Source: Io17-Chloro-G2 sp965226825 (lineage in GTDB: Bacteria > Chloroflexota > Dehalococcoidia > Lucifugimonadales > UBA3495). Taken from it: a DNA stretch of 64,000 bases. Location: assembly GCA_965226825.1 (NCBI GenBank), contig CBDDED010000002.1, positions 248,001 through 312,000 of the forward strand, in the 5' to 3' direction. Under the pieces are notes generated by a model that saw only the letters and a list, made by a program, of their open reading frames with translations, had not been told where the DNA came from and searched no databases. The position numbers were made by a program, and so were the translations under genes. Shown in pieces: positions 35,546-44,306 of this stretch (position 1 is the stretch's first letter; each line of letters starts with the position of its first letter).

Positions 35546-36370
35546 ATGACGCAATCACCCCCCGAACTTCCCCTGTCCCGCAGCGGTCGCCCCGCCCTTG
35601 AAGTCGCCCAACAGGCCGCCGGGTTGGCCGGCCAAATCATCCGGGACCGCTTCGCCACTGCCAAGGACATCCGGTTCAAAGGCCGGGCGGACATAGTAAC
35701 CGACGTTGACCTGTCCGCCGAGAAAGCCGTGTTGGAATTGCTACGCGACGAATTTCCCGACTTTGGCGTTCTGGCCGAGGAATCTGCGCCCATCGAATCC
35801 AACTCCGGCTACACCTGGGTCGTGGACCCGTTGGACGGCACCCGCAACTACGCCATGGGAATACCCCACTTTTGCACCGTGGTTGCCTTGGCCCAAGGCC
35901 GGGACATTGTCCTGGGCATCACCTATGACCCGGTGCGTGAGGAAAGTTTCGTCGCCCAGGCTGGGAAAGGGGCGCGGCTCAACGACGACCCGATCTCCGT
36001 CTCCGACACGTCGGAAGTATTGAACGCGTCCCTCTGCTTCGACATGGGGTACGTCGACGAAAAAGCCGGGATGGCCCTGGACATGCTGCGTAGCGTCTGG
36101 CCGAACGTGCAGTCGCTCCGTTTGATGGGGTCGGCCGCCCTGGGAATCGCCTACGCCGCCGCCGGCCGTGTTGACCTGTATTTCCACCACGCTCTATCCC
36201 CGTGGGACATCGCTTCAGGATTGTTGCTGGTCAAGGAAGCCGGCGGGATAGTGGTGGACCGTCGTAACAACACCGCTGACCTACGTACACCGTCCATTAT
36301 CGTCGGCAACTCCAGCCTGGTGGACGACTTCCTCAAGGTCACCCAGGGGCACCCTTGGCGTGATGGGTAG
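35546..36370 (+). CDS. Inositol monophosphatase family protein
   Basis: 274 residues with all three metal-site motifs: D-I-V-T-D-V-D (about 50), L-A-E-E-S, W-V-V-D-P-L-D-G-T-R-N-Y (about 92), and W-D-I-A-S-G-L-L-L-V-K-E-A-G-G (about 222). It is a Mg-dependent, Li-sensitive type phosphatase acting on inositol phosphate, histidinol phosphate or fructose bisphosphate in different relatives. Here the substrate is undetermined. It starts 17 bp after trpS. Confidence 0.92.
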   Translation: MTQSPPELPLSRSGRPALEVAQQAAGLAGQIIRDRFATAKDIRFKGRADIVTDVDLSAEKAVLELLRDEFPDFGVLAEESAPIESNSGYTWVVDPLDGTRNYAMGIPHFCTVVALAQGRDIVLGITYDPVREESFVAQAGKGARLNDDPISVSDTSEVLNASLCFDMGYVDEKAGMALDMLRSVWPNVQSLRLMGSAALGIAYAAAGRVDLYFHHALSPWDIASGLLLVKEAGGIVVDRRNNTADLRTPSIIVGNSSLVDDFLKVTQGHPWRDG

Positions 36371-36427
36371 ATTGCCCCCGCAGTTTGTTGGCCGTTAGGC
36401 GCGCAACGAGCGCATCAAAGACGACCA

Positions 36428-37252
36428 CTACAATCCCGAAACACGGTATCCCTGCCACACCAACAGGACTCCCACCACCAGCAGCGCCACGCCGGTTACA
36501 CCGATCAGTTTGTCCAGGCTTACCCGCCCAGTGAGTTTAGCCCCGTAGTAGCTCCCAACCATAGCGCTGGCCGCCATCAGTGCCAGCAAGGGATAGTTGA
36601 CGTGCCCTTGGGCCAGGTGGCCGATCCAACCCACTGACCCCATCACGAATCCAATGAACAGGTTGGTCCCGGCGGCAATCCTGGGATCAACCCGCAAAAT
36701 GCGGATCAAAGCAGGCAGGCGGATGCTTCCCAGGATCAGACCCACCGCGCCCCCCAGGAGCCCCACAGCTAAGCCAATGCCCGCCTCCAGAGCCATACGG
36801 TTGCCGGTGAATGCGGGGGTTCCACCCCAAGGATTCTCTCGCGCGGAACCTGAACCGCCTCGCGGGACCACCCTGATCAGGAACTCGACGCCTTGCCAAA
36901 ATACCAGCAACCCTGCCAATGACACCAACAAAGCCTCGGGGGCCCAACGGCTGCCGAACCCGCCGATGAATGCCCCCACAAACGCCGGGACTCCCATGAT
37001 CAGCACTATTTTGAGGTTTACCCGGCCCTCGCGCAGATGACGAATGGACCCGGTCAGTGCGGACAGGCTGCTCACCATGATATTGACGCCGGCGGCGCTT
37101 GGCGCTGGAATTCCCATCAGCAACAGGGCAGGCAGTCGCATGGTGCCCAGGGCCAAACCCACGAAGCCGCCCAGCACCCCCACCAGACCGGAAATTGCGG
37201 TCAACAACAGGGCCTGCCACAACAAAACGTCGGAAGTGAGGTAAACGTTCAA
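36428..37252 (-). CDS. Sulfite exporter TauE/SafE (TSUP) family membrane protein
   Basis: 274 residues with eight hydrophobic segments in two homologous halves. Each half has the family pattern G-G-x-V-G-L-x-L-G-x-x-R-L-P-A-L (near residues 28 and 165), with A-G-x-N repeats after it. TSUP proteins carry small sulfur-containing or organic anions. It is convergent with the inositol phosphatase gene and starts next to the left repeat of the putative methyltransferase element. Confidence 0.85.
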   Translation of the reverse strand: MNVYLTSDVLLWQALLLTAISGLVGVLGGFVGLALGTMRLPALLLMGIPAPSAAGVNIMVSSLSALTGSIRHLREGRVNLKIVLIMGVPAFVGAFIGGFGSRWAPEALLVSLAGLLVFWQGVEFLIRVVPRGGSGSARENPWGGTPAFTGNRMALEAGIGLAVGLLGGAVGLILGSIRLPALIRILRVDPRIAAGTNLFIGFVMGSVGWIGHLAQGHVNYPLLALMAASAMVGSYYGAKLTGRVSLDKLIGVTGVALLVVGVLLVWQGYRVSGL

Positions 37253-37374
37253 ATCATCCTTCCCGGCCGAACAGAGACCCGCTCGGCCAAACCCTGAACG
37301 CCATTGTTCATTCCGAATAAACCTGGCTGGCAGCGGGTCCGGTTACGGAATACGCCTTCAAAATCCTTCACTAG

Positions 37375-37450
37375 GAGTCGGGCGAAGGTACGCAGACCAC
37401 ACCGGTTTCCACCAGGCTTTCGACGCGTTCTGCCGTGAGGCCCGCATCCG
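37375..37450. repeat. 76-bp direct repeat, left copy (duplicated CaiB 3' end)
   Basis: Matches 39302-39377 with one mismatch (A for C at about 37395). On the minus strand it encodes the CaiB C-terminus A-G-L-T-A-E-R-V-E-S-L-V and ends in P-D-S then TAG, so it is a complete stop-bearing copy of the CoA-transferase tail without the rest of the gene. Confidence 0.92.
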
Positions 37451-37523
37451 TTGAGTGGCCGGCCTTTCATGTCGGGTTTTCGCCCATTTTAATGTAACGC
37501 GGCCGCCGCTGACACCCGCTTCG

Positions 37524-37553
37524 TTGACAGCGTTAGGCCGGCGACAATACCAT
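37524..37553 (+). promoter_or_regulatory. Likely promoter of the methyltransferase gene
   Basis: Consensus TTGACA (37524-37529), 18-bp spacer, TACCAT (37548-37553), about 80 bp before the ATG. Confidence 0.45.
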
Positions 37554-37632
37554 TGCAATATTCTCCAACACTACACACCGTCCATCCACCCATCCACACT
37601 GACGTCAGGGCACGGCTCCAGTAACTTGAACT

Positions 37633-39129
37633 ATGCCTAATGCTATCAATGTGCCCAGCCGCACGATATTCACCGGGGACAATCTGGATATCCTCCGAGG
37701 CATCAACTCGGAATGCGTGGACTTAATCTACCTGGACCCACCCTTCAACTCTGACCAGGTCTACGCCTCGCCCTTGGACAGTGAAGCGAGGGGCGCCGAG
37801 TTCGACGACGTTTGGACACTTGATGACATGAAGCAGGAGTGGATCGACGAAATTGAACTCCGCCGTCCGGCCTTGTTCCACCTCATCAACGGCGCCAAGT
37901 TAGCCCACAGCGAGAGCATGGCAGGGTATCTCACCTTTATGAGCATCCGCCTGCTGGAACTGCACCGGGTCGTGAAGTCAACCGGAAGCGTCTATCTCCA
38001 TTGTGACCCTCACGCTTCCCACTACCTCAAAGGCCTCATGGATGCCGTGTTCGGGGAACGTTCATATAAAGCGCAAATCACCTGGCAACGCACGTCGGCG
38101 CACAACGATTCCCGAACCTTCGGCAATGTCTGCGACAATATACTGTTCTACGGTACCCAAGCGAGGATAAACACCACCGGCATTCGGGTTCCGCTGGATG
38201 AAAACTATGTGAGCGGGTTTTATCGCTATGAGGATGAGCGCGGGACATATCAGTCAGGAGACCTGACCGCCGCCGAGCTCCGGACCGGCGAAAGCAGCCA
38301 GGTTTGGCGGGGCCATGACCCAAACAAAATCAACAGGCATTGGGCAATCCCATTTAACGGGAATTATGCCGGTTGGATTGACCAGCATGTAATTCCCGGC
38401 TACTGCGGCATCGCTAGTTCATTGGAGCGGTTGGACGCGCTGGACGAGGCAGGACTGATTCACCATCCAGCCGGCGGCGGAATGCCGAGACTGAAGCGTT
38501 GTCTGGAGAGCAACCCCGGACGGGTCCCTTCAAATCTCTGGATCGACATTCCCCCGGTTACGCCGCGCTCAACAGAACAAACCGGGTGGAAAACCCAGAA
38601 GCCCCTTGCCCTACTGGAGCGTATCATTCAAGCGTCGTCCAATCCCGGCGATCTCGTGCTGGACCCTTTCTGCGGCTGCGCTACGGCCTGCATCGCCGCC
38701 GAAAAGCTGGGCAGAGAGTGGATTGGGATTGACATAGTTCCCCAGGCTGCTGAGGTGCTCAGGGACAGGGCGAGGCGGGAGCTACAGATACCCCTGGCTG
38801 AGAACGGTGAACGAGGGTGGGAGGATTGGAGTCCCATGACCCTCGATACACCTCCCAAACGCAACGACCTTACTCTGTTCAGCCCCATCAATCCCCAATC
38901 CGATAAAGAGCTTTTGTACGCCAGACAGCGGCGACGTTGCGCCGGATGCCAGCATGAGCTTCCCCTACACGTCTTGACCGTAGACCATATTACGCCCCGC
39001 TCGAGGGGTGGTCTGGATTCCGTCGGCAACATTCAACTGATGTGCCACACCTGCAACGCCATCAAGGGCAATCGCAGCATGGAGTACCTGAGGCAGCAGC
39101 TTTTTGTGCGGGGAATTCTAGCGCAGTGA
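37633..39129 (+). CDS. DNA amino-methyltransferase fused to HNH endonuclease
   Basis: 498 residues. The catalytic D-P-P-F (residues 35-38, motif IV) comes before the SAM-binding D-P-F-C-G-C (344-349) and G-I-D, the motif order of beta-class N6-adenine/N4-cytosine methyltransferases. Residues of about 150-320 should hold the target recognition domain. The C-terminus is an HNH nuclease: C436-x-x-C439, V-D-H452-I-T-P, R-G-G, N-I-Q-L-M-C471-x-x-C474-N, K. One protein could therefore both methylate and cut, like a compact type II restriction-modification enzyme; a damage or homing nuclease role is possible. No separate restriction gene, specificity subunit or control gene is nearby. It lies between 76-bp direct repeats. 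Confidence 0.9.
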   Translation: MPNAINVPSRTIFTGDNLDILRGINSECVDLIYLDPPFNSDQVYASPLDSEARGAEFDDVWTLDDMKQEWIDEIELRRPALFHLINGAKLAHSESMAGYLTFMSIRLLELHRVVKSTGSVYLHCDPHASHYLKGLMDAVFGERSYKAQITWQRTSAHNDSRTFGNVCDNILFYGTQARINTTGIRVPLDENYVSGFYRYEDERGTYQSGDLTAAELRTGESSQVWRGHDPNKINRHWAIPFNGNYAGWIDQHVIPGYCGIASSLERLDALDEAGLIHHPAGGGMPRLKRCLESNPGRVPSNLWIDIPPVTPRSTEQTGWKTQKPLALLERIIQASSNPGDLVLDPFCGCATACIAAEKLGREWIGIDIVPQAAEVLRDRARRELQIPLAENGERGWEDWSPMTLDTPPKRNDLTLFSPINPQSDKELLYARQRRRCAGCQHELPLHVLTVDHITPRSRGGLDSVGNIQLMCHTCNAIKGNRSMEYLRQQLFVRGILAQ

Positions 39130-39295
39130 GGATTCCGACATTTCCGCGGCGCTTCGCACGCCCGACACAAGGACTTGTGGGGCGTTAGGCACAAATCGAC
39201 TGAAATGGGCTAGGTTAGACGTACACGCGAACCGGCATCAGCTGATTTACTTACCCCGCTGCTCCTCGGGTTACCGGATTCGCCCGCCGTACGCT

Positions 39296-40534
39296 TTACT
39301 TGGAGTCGGGCGAAGGTACGCCGACCACACCGGTTTCCACCAGGCTTTCGACGCGTTCTGCCGTGAGGCCCGCATCCAGCAAGACCTCCCGGCTATGCTC
39401 GCCGAGGGCAGGAGCGCGGGTGCGTATCCGGCCGGGGGTGGCGGAAAGCTTAACCGGAATACCGATGTTATGTAATGTTCCCAATTGCGGGTCTTCCACG
39501 TCCACCATCATCTGCCGGGCGTGAACCTGTGGGTCATGGTAAACCTGGCCAATATCATAAATCGGCCCGGCCACCACACCGGCCTGTTCCATGGTGTCCA
39601 GCCAGTAGTCGGTGGGTTTTTGATTGAATACGCTCTCCAGCAACTGGGCCAGCTCCACTTCCCGCACCTTTCGGTCGGCGGGGGTCTTGAAGAGCGGACT
39701 GTCAACCAATTCCTCCATGCCAATAGCTTTGCACAAGCTCTCCCACGTTGGCTGTGTCGGGGCGGCCAGGTTTAGATACCCGTCGGAGGTTTTGAAGGCC
39801 TGATAGGGAGCGGACAACCGGTGGGCCGACCCCAGGGGTCCCGCCACCTCACCATCGGCAAAGTAGACCGAGGACTCCCACACCGTGTAGGAAATGCCGG
39901 CTTCCAGGATGGAAGTGTCGACCTGTTGACCCACACCCGTTTTCAGGGCATGGATATAGGCGCACAGAATTCCGTTGGCCGCCATCAGACCCGCGGAAAT
40001 ATCGGTTATGGGCACGCCCACTTTCGCCGGCGGGCTGCCGGGATAACCCGTAATGCTCATCAACCCGCTCATCCCCTGGGCAACCAGGTCAAATCCTCCT
40101 CTGGAAGCATAGGGGCCGGTACCACCAAAACCAGAAATGGAGCAGTAAACCAGGCTGGGCCTCAGCGCCACAAGGCTGGGATAGTCCAAGCCCAGGCGGG
40201 CCATCACCCCCGGCCGGAAATTTTCGATCACCACGTCGGCCCCGGCCAACAGCTCGAGAAACGCCTCCCGGCCCAGCTCACTCCTGAGGTCTATGGCCAG
40301 GCTCCGCTTGTTGCGGTTAACCGCCAGGAAACCGGCAGACCAGCCTTGGATGAAGGGCGGCCCCATGCGGCGCGCGTCGTCGCCGCCCTGGGGTTTCTCC
40401 ACCTTGATTACGTCAGCGCCCATGTCGGCCAGCGTCATCGTGCATACCGGACCGGCCATAATCTGGGATAGATCCAGCACTACCATCCCCGAAAGGGGGA
40501 GTCCGGCGCTGTCGCCCGTGTCGCTAATCACCAT
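39296..40534 (-). CDS. CaiB/BaiF family CoA-transferase
   Basis: 412 residues of the class III CoA-transferase family. The N-terminal L-D-L-S-Q-I-M-A-G-P, A-D-M-G-A-D-V-I-K-V-E-K-P-x-G-G-D-D and N-R-N-K-R-S-L-A-I-D-L are hallmark blocks; the catalytic Asp lies in the Y-x-D-I-S-A-G region near residue 180. It moves CoA between carboxylic acids (formyl-CoA, carnitine, aromatic acid types). The substrate is unknown. Its last 76 bases recur 1.9 kb downstream, beyond the methyltransferase gene. The right copy ends with Lys then TAA, the left with TAG after Ser, so the gene tail appears to have been replaced by an inserted unit. Confidence 0.9.
   Translation of the reverse strand: MVISDTGDSAGLPLSGMVVLDLSQIMAGPVCTMTLADMGADVIKVEKPQGGDDARRMGPPFIQGWSAGFLAVNRNKRSLAIDLRSELGREAFLELLAGADVVIENFRPGVMARLGLDYPSLVALRPSLVYCSISGFGGTGPYASRGGFDLVAQGMSGLMSITGYPGSPPAKVGVPITDISAGLMAANGILCAYIHALKTGVGQQVDTSILEAGISYTVWESSVYFADGEVAGPLGSAHRLSAPYQAFKTSDGYLNLAAPTQPTWESLCKAIGMEELVDSPLFKTPADRKVREVELAQLLESVFNQKPTDYWLDTMEQAGVVAGPIYDIGQVYHDPQVHARQMMVDVEDPQLGTLHNIGIPVKLSATPGRIRTRAPALGEHSREVLLDAGLTAERVESLVETGVVGVPSPDSK
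39302..39377. repeat. 76-bp direct repeat, right copy (within CaiB 3' end)
   Basis: Inside the coding end of the CoA-transferase gene. Same orientation as the left copy at 37375-37450; homology stops sharply on both sides (AGCAAG versus GTTGAG on the right). Confidence 0.92.
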
Positions 40535-40753
40535 GTTCTACACCTCGAATCACTGGGGAAATGACTTGGGTAGGTCAACCATCCTTAACCATCCATGTTG
40601 GACTAACGATGTTGGACTGACGTTTCAGGCTCCGCAGTTGGCCCAGGGATGGTCTCAAACCGCCCAAAGGACGCTTCGCCTGAAGTATACTCGAACCGGC
40701 AATCAGACCGGCAGCGATTGCGGGCCTGCCGTCGAACAACCGGGAGGGTAACC

Positions 40754-42214
40754 ATGGCGACGACGCAACCAGGGGCGGACGACCGACCAACAGGACCGAG
40801 GATCAAACAGGACGCGGATTTTGTGTTTCATGATTTAACCCGCAGCATTTGCCCTGAATGCAAGGGCGTAATTGACGCACAGATCATCATTCGCCAAAAC
40901 AAAGTTTACATGCGTAAACGGTGCCCGACCCACGGCTGGTTCGAGGGCATAATCAGCTCCGACGCCGAAATGTACGTCAATTCAATAAAATTCAACAAAC
41001 CTGGGACAATCCCGTTGGAATTCAGCACCGAGGTCAAAGACGGGTGCCCCCTCGATTGCGGGCTTTGCCCGGAGCACAAGCAGCACATCTGCCTGGGCAT
41101 CATCGAGGTCAACACCGCCTGCAACCTCAATTGCCCCGTGTGTTTCGCCAACGCGGGAATTGGTTTCAGCATCACCCTGGCGCAGGCTGAAGGCATGCTG
41201 GACCGGTTCATTGAAATTGAGGGTGATCCCGAGGTGATCCAGTTCAGCGGGGGAGAGCCGACAATTCACCCGCAACTTCTGGACATGATCCAGGCGGCCC
41301 AAGATCGTGGAGTCCGGCAGGTCATGGTGAACACCAACGGGGTCCGCATCGCCCGGGACGATAAATTCCTGGAGTCTCTGGCCAGGTTAAAACCGGTCAT
41401 TTACTTTCAATTCGACGGCCTACGGCGGGAAACCTACCGGACCATCCGGGGCGAGGACTTGCTGGATACCAAGCTGAAAGCCCTGGACCGGTTGCAGCAG
41501 GCGGGTCTGGACGCTGTAATTGTGGCTGCTATCGAGCATGAGGTTAACGTCGACGAAGTTGGGGCCTTGCTGGAGTTCGGGTTGGACCATCCTGCGGTAC
41601 GGGGCGCCGTGTTTCAGCCGGTGACCCACGTGGGCCGGCACATAGACTTCGACCCGATGCAGCGCGTCACAATACCCGACGTCATCCACGGAATCGTGGA
41701 GCAGACCAAGGGACGCTTCGTGCTGGAAGATTTTGTGCCGGTGCCCTGCTGTTTCCCCACTTGCCAGGTCAACTCCTACGTGTACGTGGACGGGGAAACC
41801 ACAACGCCGTTGCCCCGGATGTTGGACCTGGAGGAATACCTGGACTACATCACCAACCGGGCCCTGCCCAAGACACCCAACGCTGCGGTTATCAAAGAGG
41901 CTTTAGAGGGGCTGTGGTCGGCATCGGCGGTGGCCGGAACGGAAAAAACCGCAGACCAATTCCAGTGCGCCTGCGGGCCCGGCCTGGAAACGGGCTTCGG
42001 GCCGGCCCACCTCAAAGACCACATCTTCCAGATCGCCATCAAAGACTTCCTGGACCCCTATACATTCAACGTAAAGCAGGTTATGAAATGCTGCGTGGGA
42101 ATTCTGGTCCCCGATGGGCGGGTCATTCCGTTTTGCGCTTACAATTCAGTGGGGTACCGGGAAACCATCCGGGAGCAAATGAGCCAGCCGCTGGGGATAG
42201 CCGGGAAAGCTTAG
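40754..42214 (+). CDS. Radical SAM protein, COG1964/tetraether-lipid-synthase-like
   Basis: 486 residues from ATG 40754 (GGGAGGG upstream; a longer GTG-started frame has no family support). The radical SAM [4Fe-4S] motif is C123-N-L-N-C127-P-V-C130, followed by F-S-G-G-E-P-T. An N-terminal knuckle (C33-P-E-C36 and R-C57-P-T-H-G) and the G-C-P-L-D-C-G-L-C-P-E-H segment before the cluster are typical of the MJ0619/COG1964 group, which contains archaeal Tes, the enzyme joining lipid chains into tetraethers. Further cysteines (C-C-F-P-T-C, Q-C-A-C, K-C-C) could bind extra clusters. A paired SAM methyltransferase gene follows 94 bp later. Membrane-spanning lipid formation or another difficult C-C or methyl transfer is inferred. 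Confidence 0.85.
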   Translation: MATTQPGADDRPTGPRIKQDADFVFHDLTRSICPECKGVIDAQIIIRQNKVYMRKRCPTHGWFEGIISSDAEMYVNSIKFNKPGTIPLEFSTEVKDGCPLDCGLCPEHKQHICLGIIEVNTACNLNCPVCFANAGIGFSITLAQAEGMLDRFIEIEGDPEVIQFSGGEPTIHPQLLDMIQAAQDRGVRQVMVNTNGVRIARDDKFLESLARLKPVIYFQFDGLRRETYRTIRGEDLLDTKLKALDRLQQAGLDAVIVAAIEHEVNVDEVGALLEFGLDHPAVRGAVFQPVTHVGRHIDFDPMQRVTIPDVIHGIVEQTKGRFVLEDFVPVPCCFPTCQVNSYVYVDGETTTPLPRMLDLEEYLDYITNRALPKTPNAAVIKEALEGLWSASAVAGTEKTADQFQCACGPGLETGFGPAHLKDHIFQIAIKDFLDPYTFNVKQVMKCCVGILVPDGRVIPFCAYNSVGYRETIREQMSQPLGIAGKA

Positions 42215-42308
42215 CCCGGAGTTCTCTGCTCCTACCGGGTCAACCTAACACCGCGGGCGCCGGGGACTGCCGCCGGGCCATCCGGGGGCCGCAGCGAGAA
42301 AGACCGCA

Positions 42309-43115
42309 ATGACAGACAAAGATTACGCCCTGGCCAAAGCCTGCTGCGCGGACATGTACCAGTCCCCCATGGCCCTCCAAATCCTGGGCGACCCGCCGCA
42401 TCCCGGCGGGTTGGGCTTGACCAACCAGTTGGGCCGCCTTATGGGCATTGACCAAGGCGACTGGGTCCTGGACCTGGCCAGCGCCCAGGGGACCAGCGCC
42501 ATGGCGCTTTCTAGGGTCTTCCACTGCAACGTCGTGGGCGTTGAGTTCGGCGGGGAAGCAGTAGCATCAGCCCGCGCCGCCGCGGTGGGACCCCCGGCTG
42601 CGCCGCGCGCTTTTTTCCTGCGCGGCGACGCGGAACGGACGCCACTGGCCGGGGACTGTTTTGACGGCGTCATCTGCGAGTGCTCCATGAGCCTGTTCGG
42701 CAACAAGGCGGCGGCGGTGTCCGAGGCTGTCCGAGTTATGAAACCCGGGGCGAATTTCGGGATGAGTGATGTTGCGGTTGAGCCGGGAACGCTGCCCGAG
42801 GAACTGGAGGGTCACCTGGGGCAGGTGCTCTGCCTGGCCCAAGCATTGAATGTGCCGGGATACGTTCAGCTACTGGAGCGGGGAGGCCTGACAATCACCC
42901 ACCGTGAAGATGCGTCGGCCCGATTGGTCGATATATTGAACGCCGTGGAGGCCAAGCTGGGATTCGTTGCCGCCTGGCAGTCAATTGCTCCGCTGGCCAA
43001 CGCCGACGACGACTGGTTGCAACGGGTGCCGGGGTTAATCCAACGGTTGCGGACCCTGGTGGCAGAACGGAAGCTGGGATACTGGGTATTTGTCGGGCAA
43101 AAGCACGGACAGTAA
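42309..43115 (+). CDS. SAM-dependent methyltransferase paired with radical SAM gene
   Basis: 268 residues, class I fold. Motif I is V-L-D-L-A-S-A-Q-G-T-S-A (about residue 56) followed by the acidic loop V-G-V-E-F-G. A distinctive N-terminus, C-C-A-D-M-Y and H-P-G-G-L-G-L-T, marks a family often found beside radical SAM enzymes. Acceptor unknown; arsenic, lipid or cobalamin-type methylation are possible. The ATG at 42309 lacks a strong ribosome site but follows AGCGAGAAAGA. It is 94 bp after the radical SAM gene and likely cotranscribed. Confidence 0.82.
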   Translation: MTDKDYALAKACCADMYQSPMALQILGDPPHPGGLGLTNQLGRLMGIDQGDWVLDLASAQGTSAMALSRVFHCNVVGVEFGGEAVASARAAAVGPPAAPRAFFLRGDAERTPLAGDCFDGVICECSMSLFGNKAAAVSEAVRVMKPGANFGMSDVAVEPGTLPEELEGHLGQVLCLAQALNVPGYVQLLERGGLTITHREDASARLVDILNAVEAKLGFVAAWQSIAPLANADDDWLQRVPGLIQRLRTLVAERKLGYWVFVGQKHGQ

Positions 43116-43509
43116 CCGCTCGCCACTACCGGCACAATTGCCAAGGGCCGCCACACGCCACTTGGATCGCCAGGTTTTTTGATTGTTCCCCGCGATTGCG
43201 ACCATATAGGGAGTCCAGAAAATTTCAAACACTGCCAAGTTCGCGCGAACGCGAGACACTTCTGCCCTCACCAACATTATGCCCGCCAACCAGGGTCTGG
43301 ATTCTCGCTGCGGTGAGAAAGGCAATAATAAAACCCTTCCTGGCCTCCCGATTAACCTATTCCAGTTAGTCGCGGCATGTTATATTCATATTGTGCATGA
43401 CGCCGCTTTCTCGGGGTGACCGCGGCGCGATTTTTGACGCAATCTCTCCGCGCAACAACGGGTCGTGGGTCACCCAGGAGTAGCCCTTGGACGCGGATCT
43501 GGACCGACG
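43116..43509. other. 394-bp spacer with a degenerate dispersed repeat
   Basis: No gene seen. A variant of the dispersed element lies at 43293-43320 (GGTCTGGATTCTCGCTGCGG). A TATATT-type AT-rich patch near 43380 could be a promoter for the next gene; its -35 is unclear. Confidence 0.45.
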
Positions 43510-44196
43510 ATGCCGTTTGACACATTCGCAATAGAAAGAGTTTTAGCCGCCGTTTTGGCTGGATACCTGCTTGGGTCGATCCCGTGCGCAAAAATCGCGG
43601 GATGGCTCAAGGGCGTGGATATCTTCACCACCGGCAGCAGGACCGCCGGGACCGCCAATGTCTTTTGGAACCTGGGACGGCGCACCGGGGTCGTGGTCTT
43701 CCTCGGAGACGTGTCCAAAGGAGTGGCGGCAGTATCGGTGGCATCTTGGCTGGGTCTTTCCGGGCCGCTGGTCCTCGTGGCCTGCGCCGCCGCCATTCTC
43801 GGCCACTGGAAATCGATCTTCGCCGGGTTCAAAGGCGGCGACGGGATGGCAACCATCCTCGGCCTTTTCCTCACAGTTAACCCGCCAATCGCCCTTATGG
43901 GCTTGGCCGTGGGAACTGCGGTGATTGTGCTGGTCAGGCGTTTGGAGCGAAGGTCGGCCACGGCAATGACCGTTGGGTTGGGAACGATCTTAGCCTTAAG
44001 CTTCTACTACCACGCAGACCGCGCCGTAATACTCGGCCTGGTGGGACTGGGGTCCCTGGTCACGCTCCGCAGCCTGATAGGAGACCAACACCGGAGCAGG
44101 GATTCAGCAGAGTCCACCAATCCCATGGGGTTAGATTTGGACCTGGACTTGGAGGAAGACCCCGCTTTAGGGCGCTCCGCCTCGGAAAAGCCTTAA
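43510..44196 (+). CDS. Divergent PlsY-like membrane protein
   Basis: 228 residues, about five membrane helices, with the overall plan of glycerol-3-phosphate acyltransferase PlsY. The opening Y-L-L-G-S-I-P-C-A-K is conserved. The catalytic S-G-N-x-G-x-x-N block is changed to T-G-S-R-T-A-G-T-A-N (about 41-50), and the phosphate-binding G-G-K/R-G-V-A becomes G-G-D-G-M-A (109-114). It also has an acidic tail (L-D-L-D-L-D-L-E-E-D). A canonical plsY is present at 48392-49060, so this copy probably has another substrate or is inactive as an acyltransferase. It follows the radical SAM/methyltransferase pair on the same strand. Confidence 0.78.
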   Translation: MPFDTFAIERVLAAVLAGYLLGSIPCAKIAGWLKGVDIFTTGSRTAGTANVFWNLGRRTGVVVFLGDVSKGVAAVSVASWLGLSGPLVLVACAAAILGHWKSIFAGFKGGDGMATILGLFLTVNPPIALMGLAVGTAVIVLVRRLERRSATAMTVGLGTILALSFYYHADRAVILGLVGLGSLVTLRSLIGDQHRSRDSAESTNPMGLDLDLDLEEDPALGRSASEKP

Positions 44197-44306
44197 CAGA
44201 TCGTTCAACCCAGAACCCACCTCACTCTTGAAACCCTTCATACCCGTCATTGAAATGGCAGGCGGGTTGGCGAAAGAACTTTCTCCAATCCGGTTGGCCC
44301 AGGTTG

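Larger units (their letters stand above)
37375..39301. mobile_element. Putative mobile unit carrying a methyltransferase-HNH gene
   Basis: A 1927-bp segment consisting of one copy of the 76-bp repeat plus a single gene (37633-39129). It is inserted at the 3' end of the CaiB/BaiF gene, whose last codons are duplicated on the far side. No integrase, transposase or terminal inverted repeats are seen. Insertion with long target duplication is a mode proposed for restriction-modification genes. The unit may therefore move as a minimal modification-restriction island; this is inference from the repeats. Confidence 0.6.
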
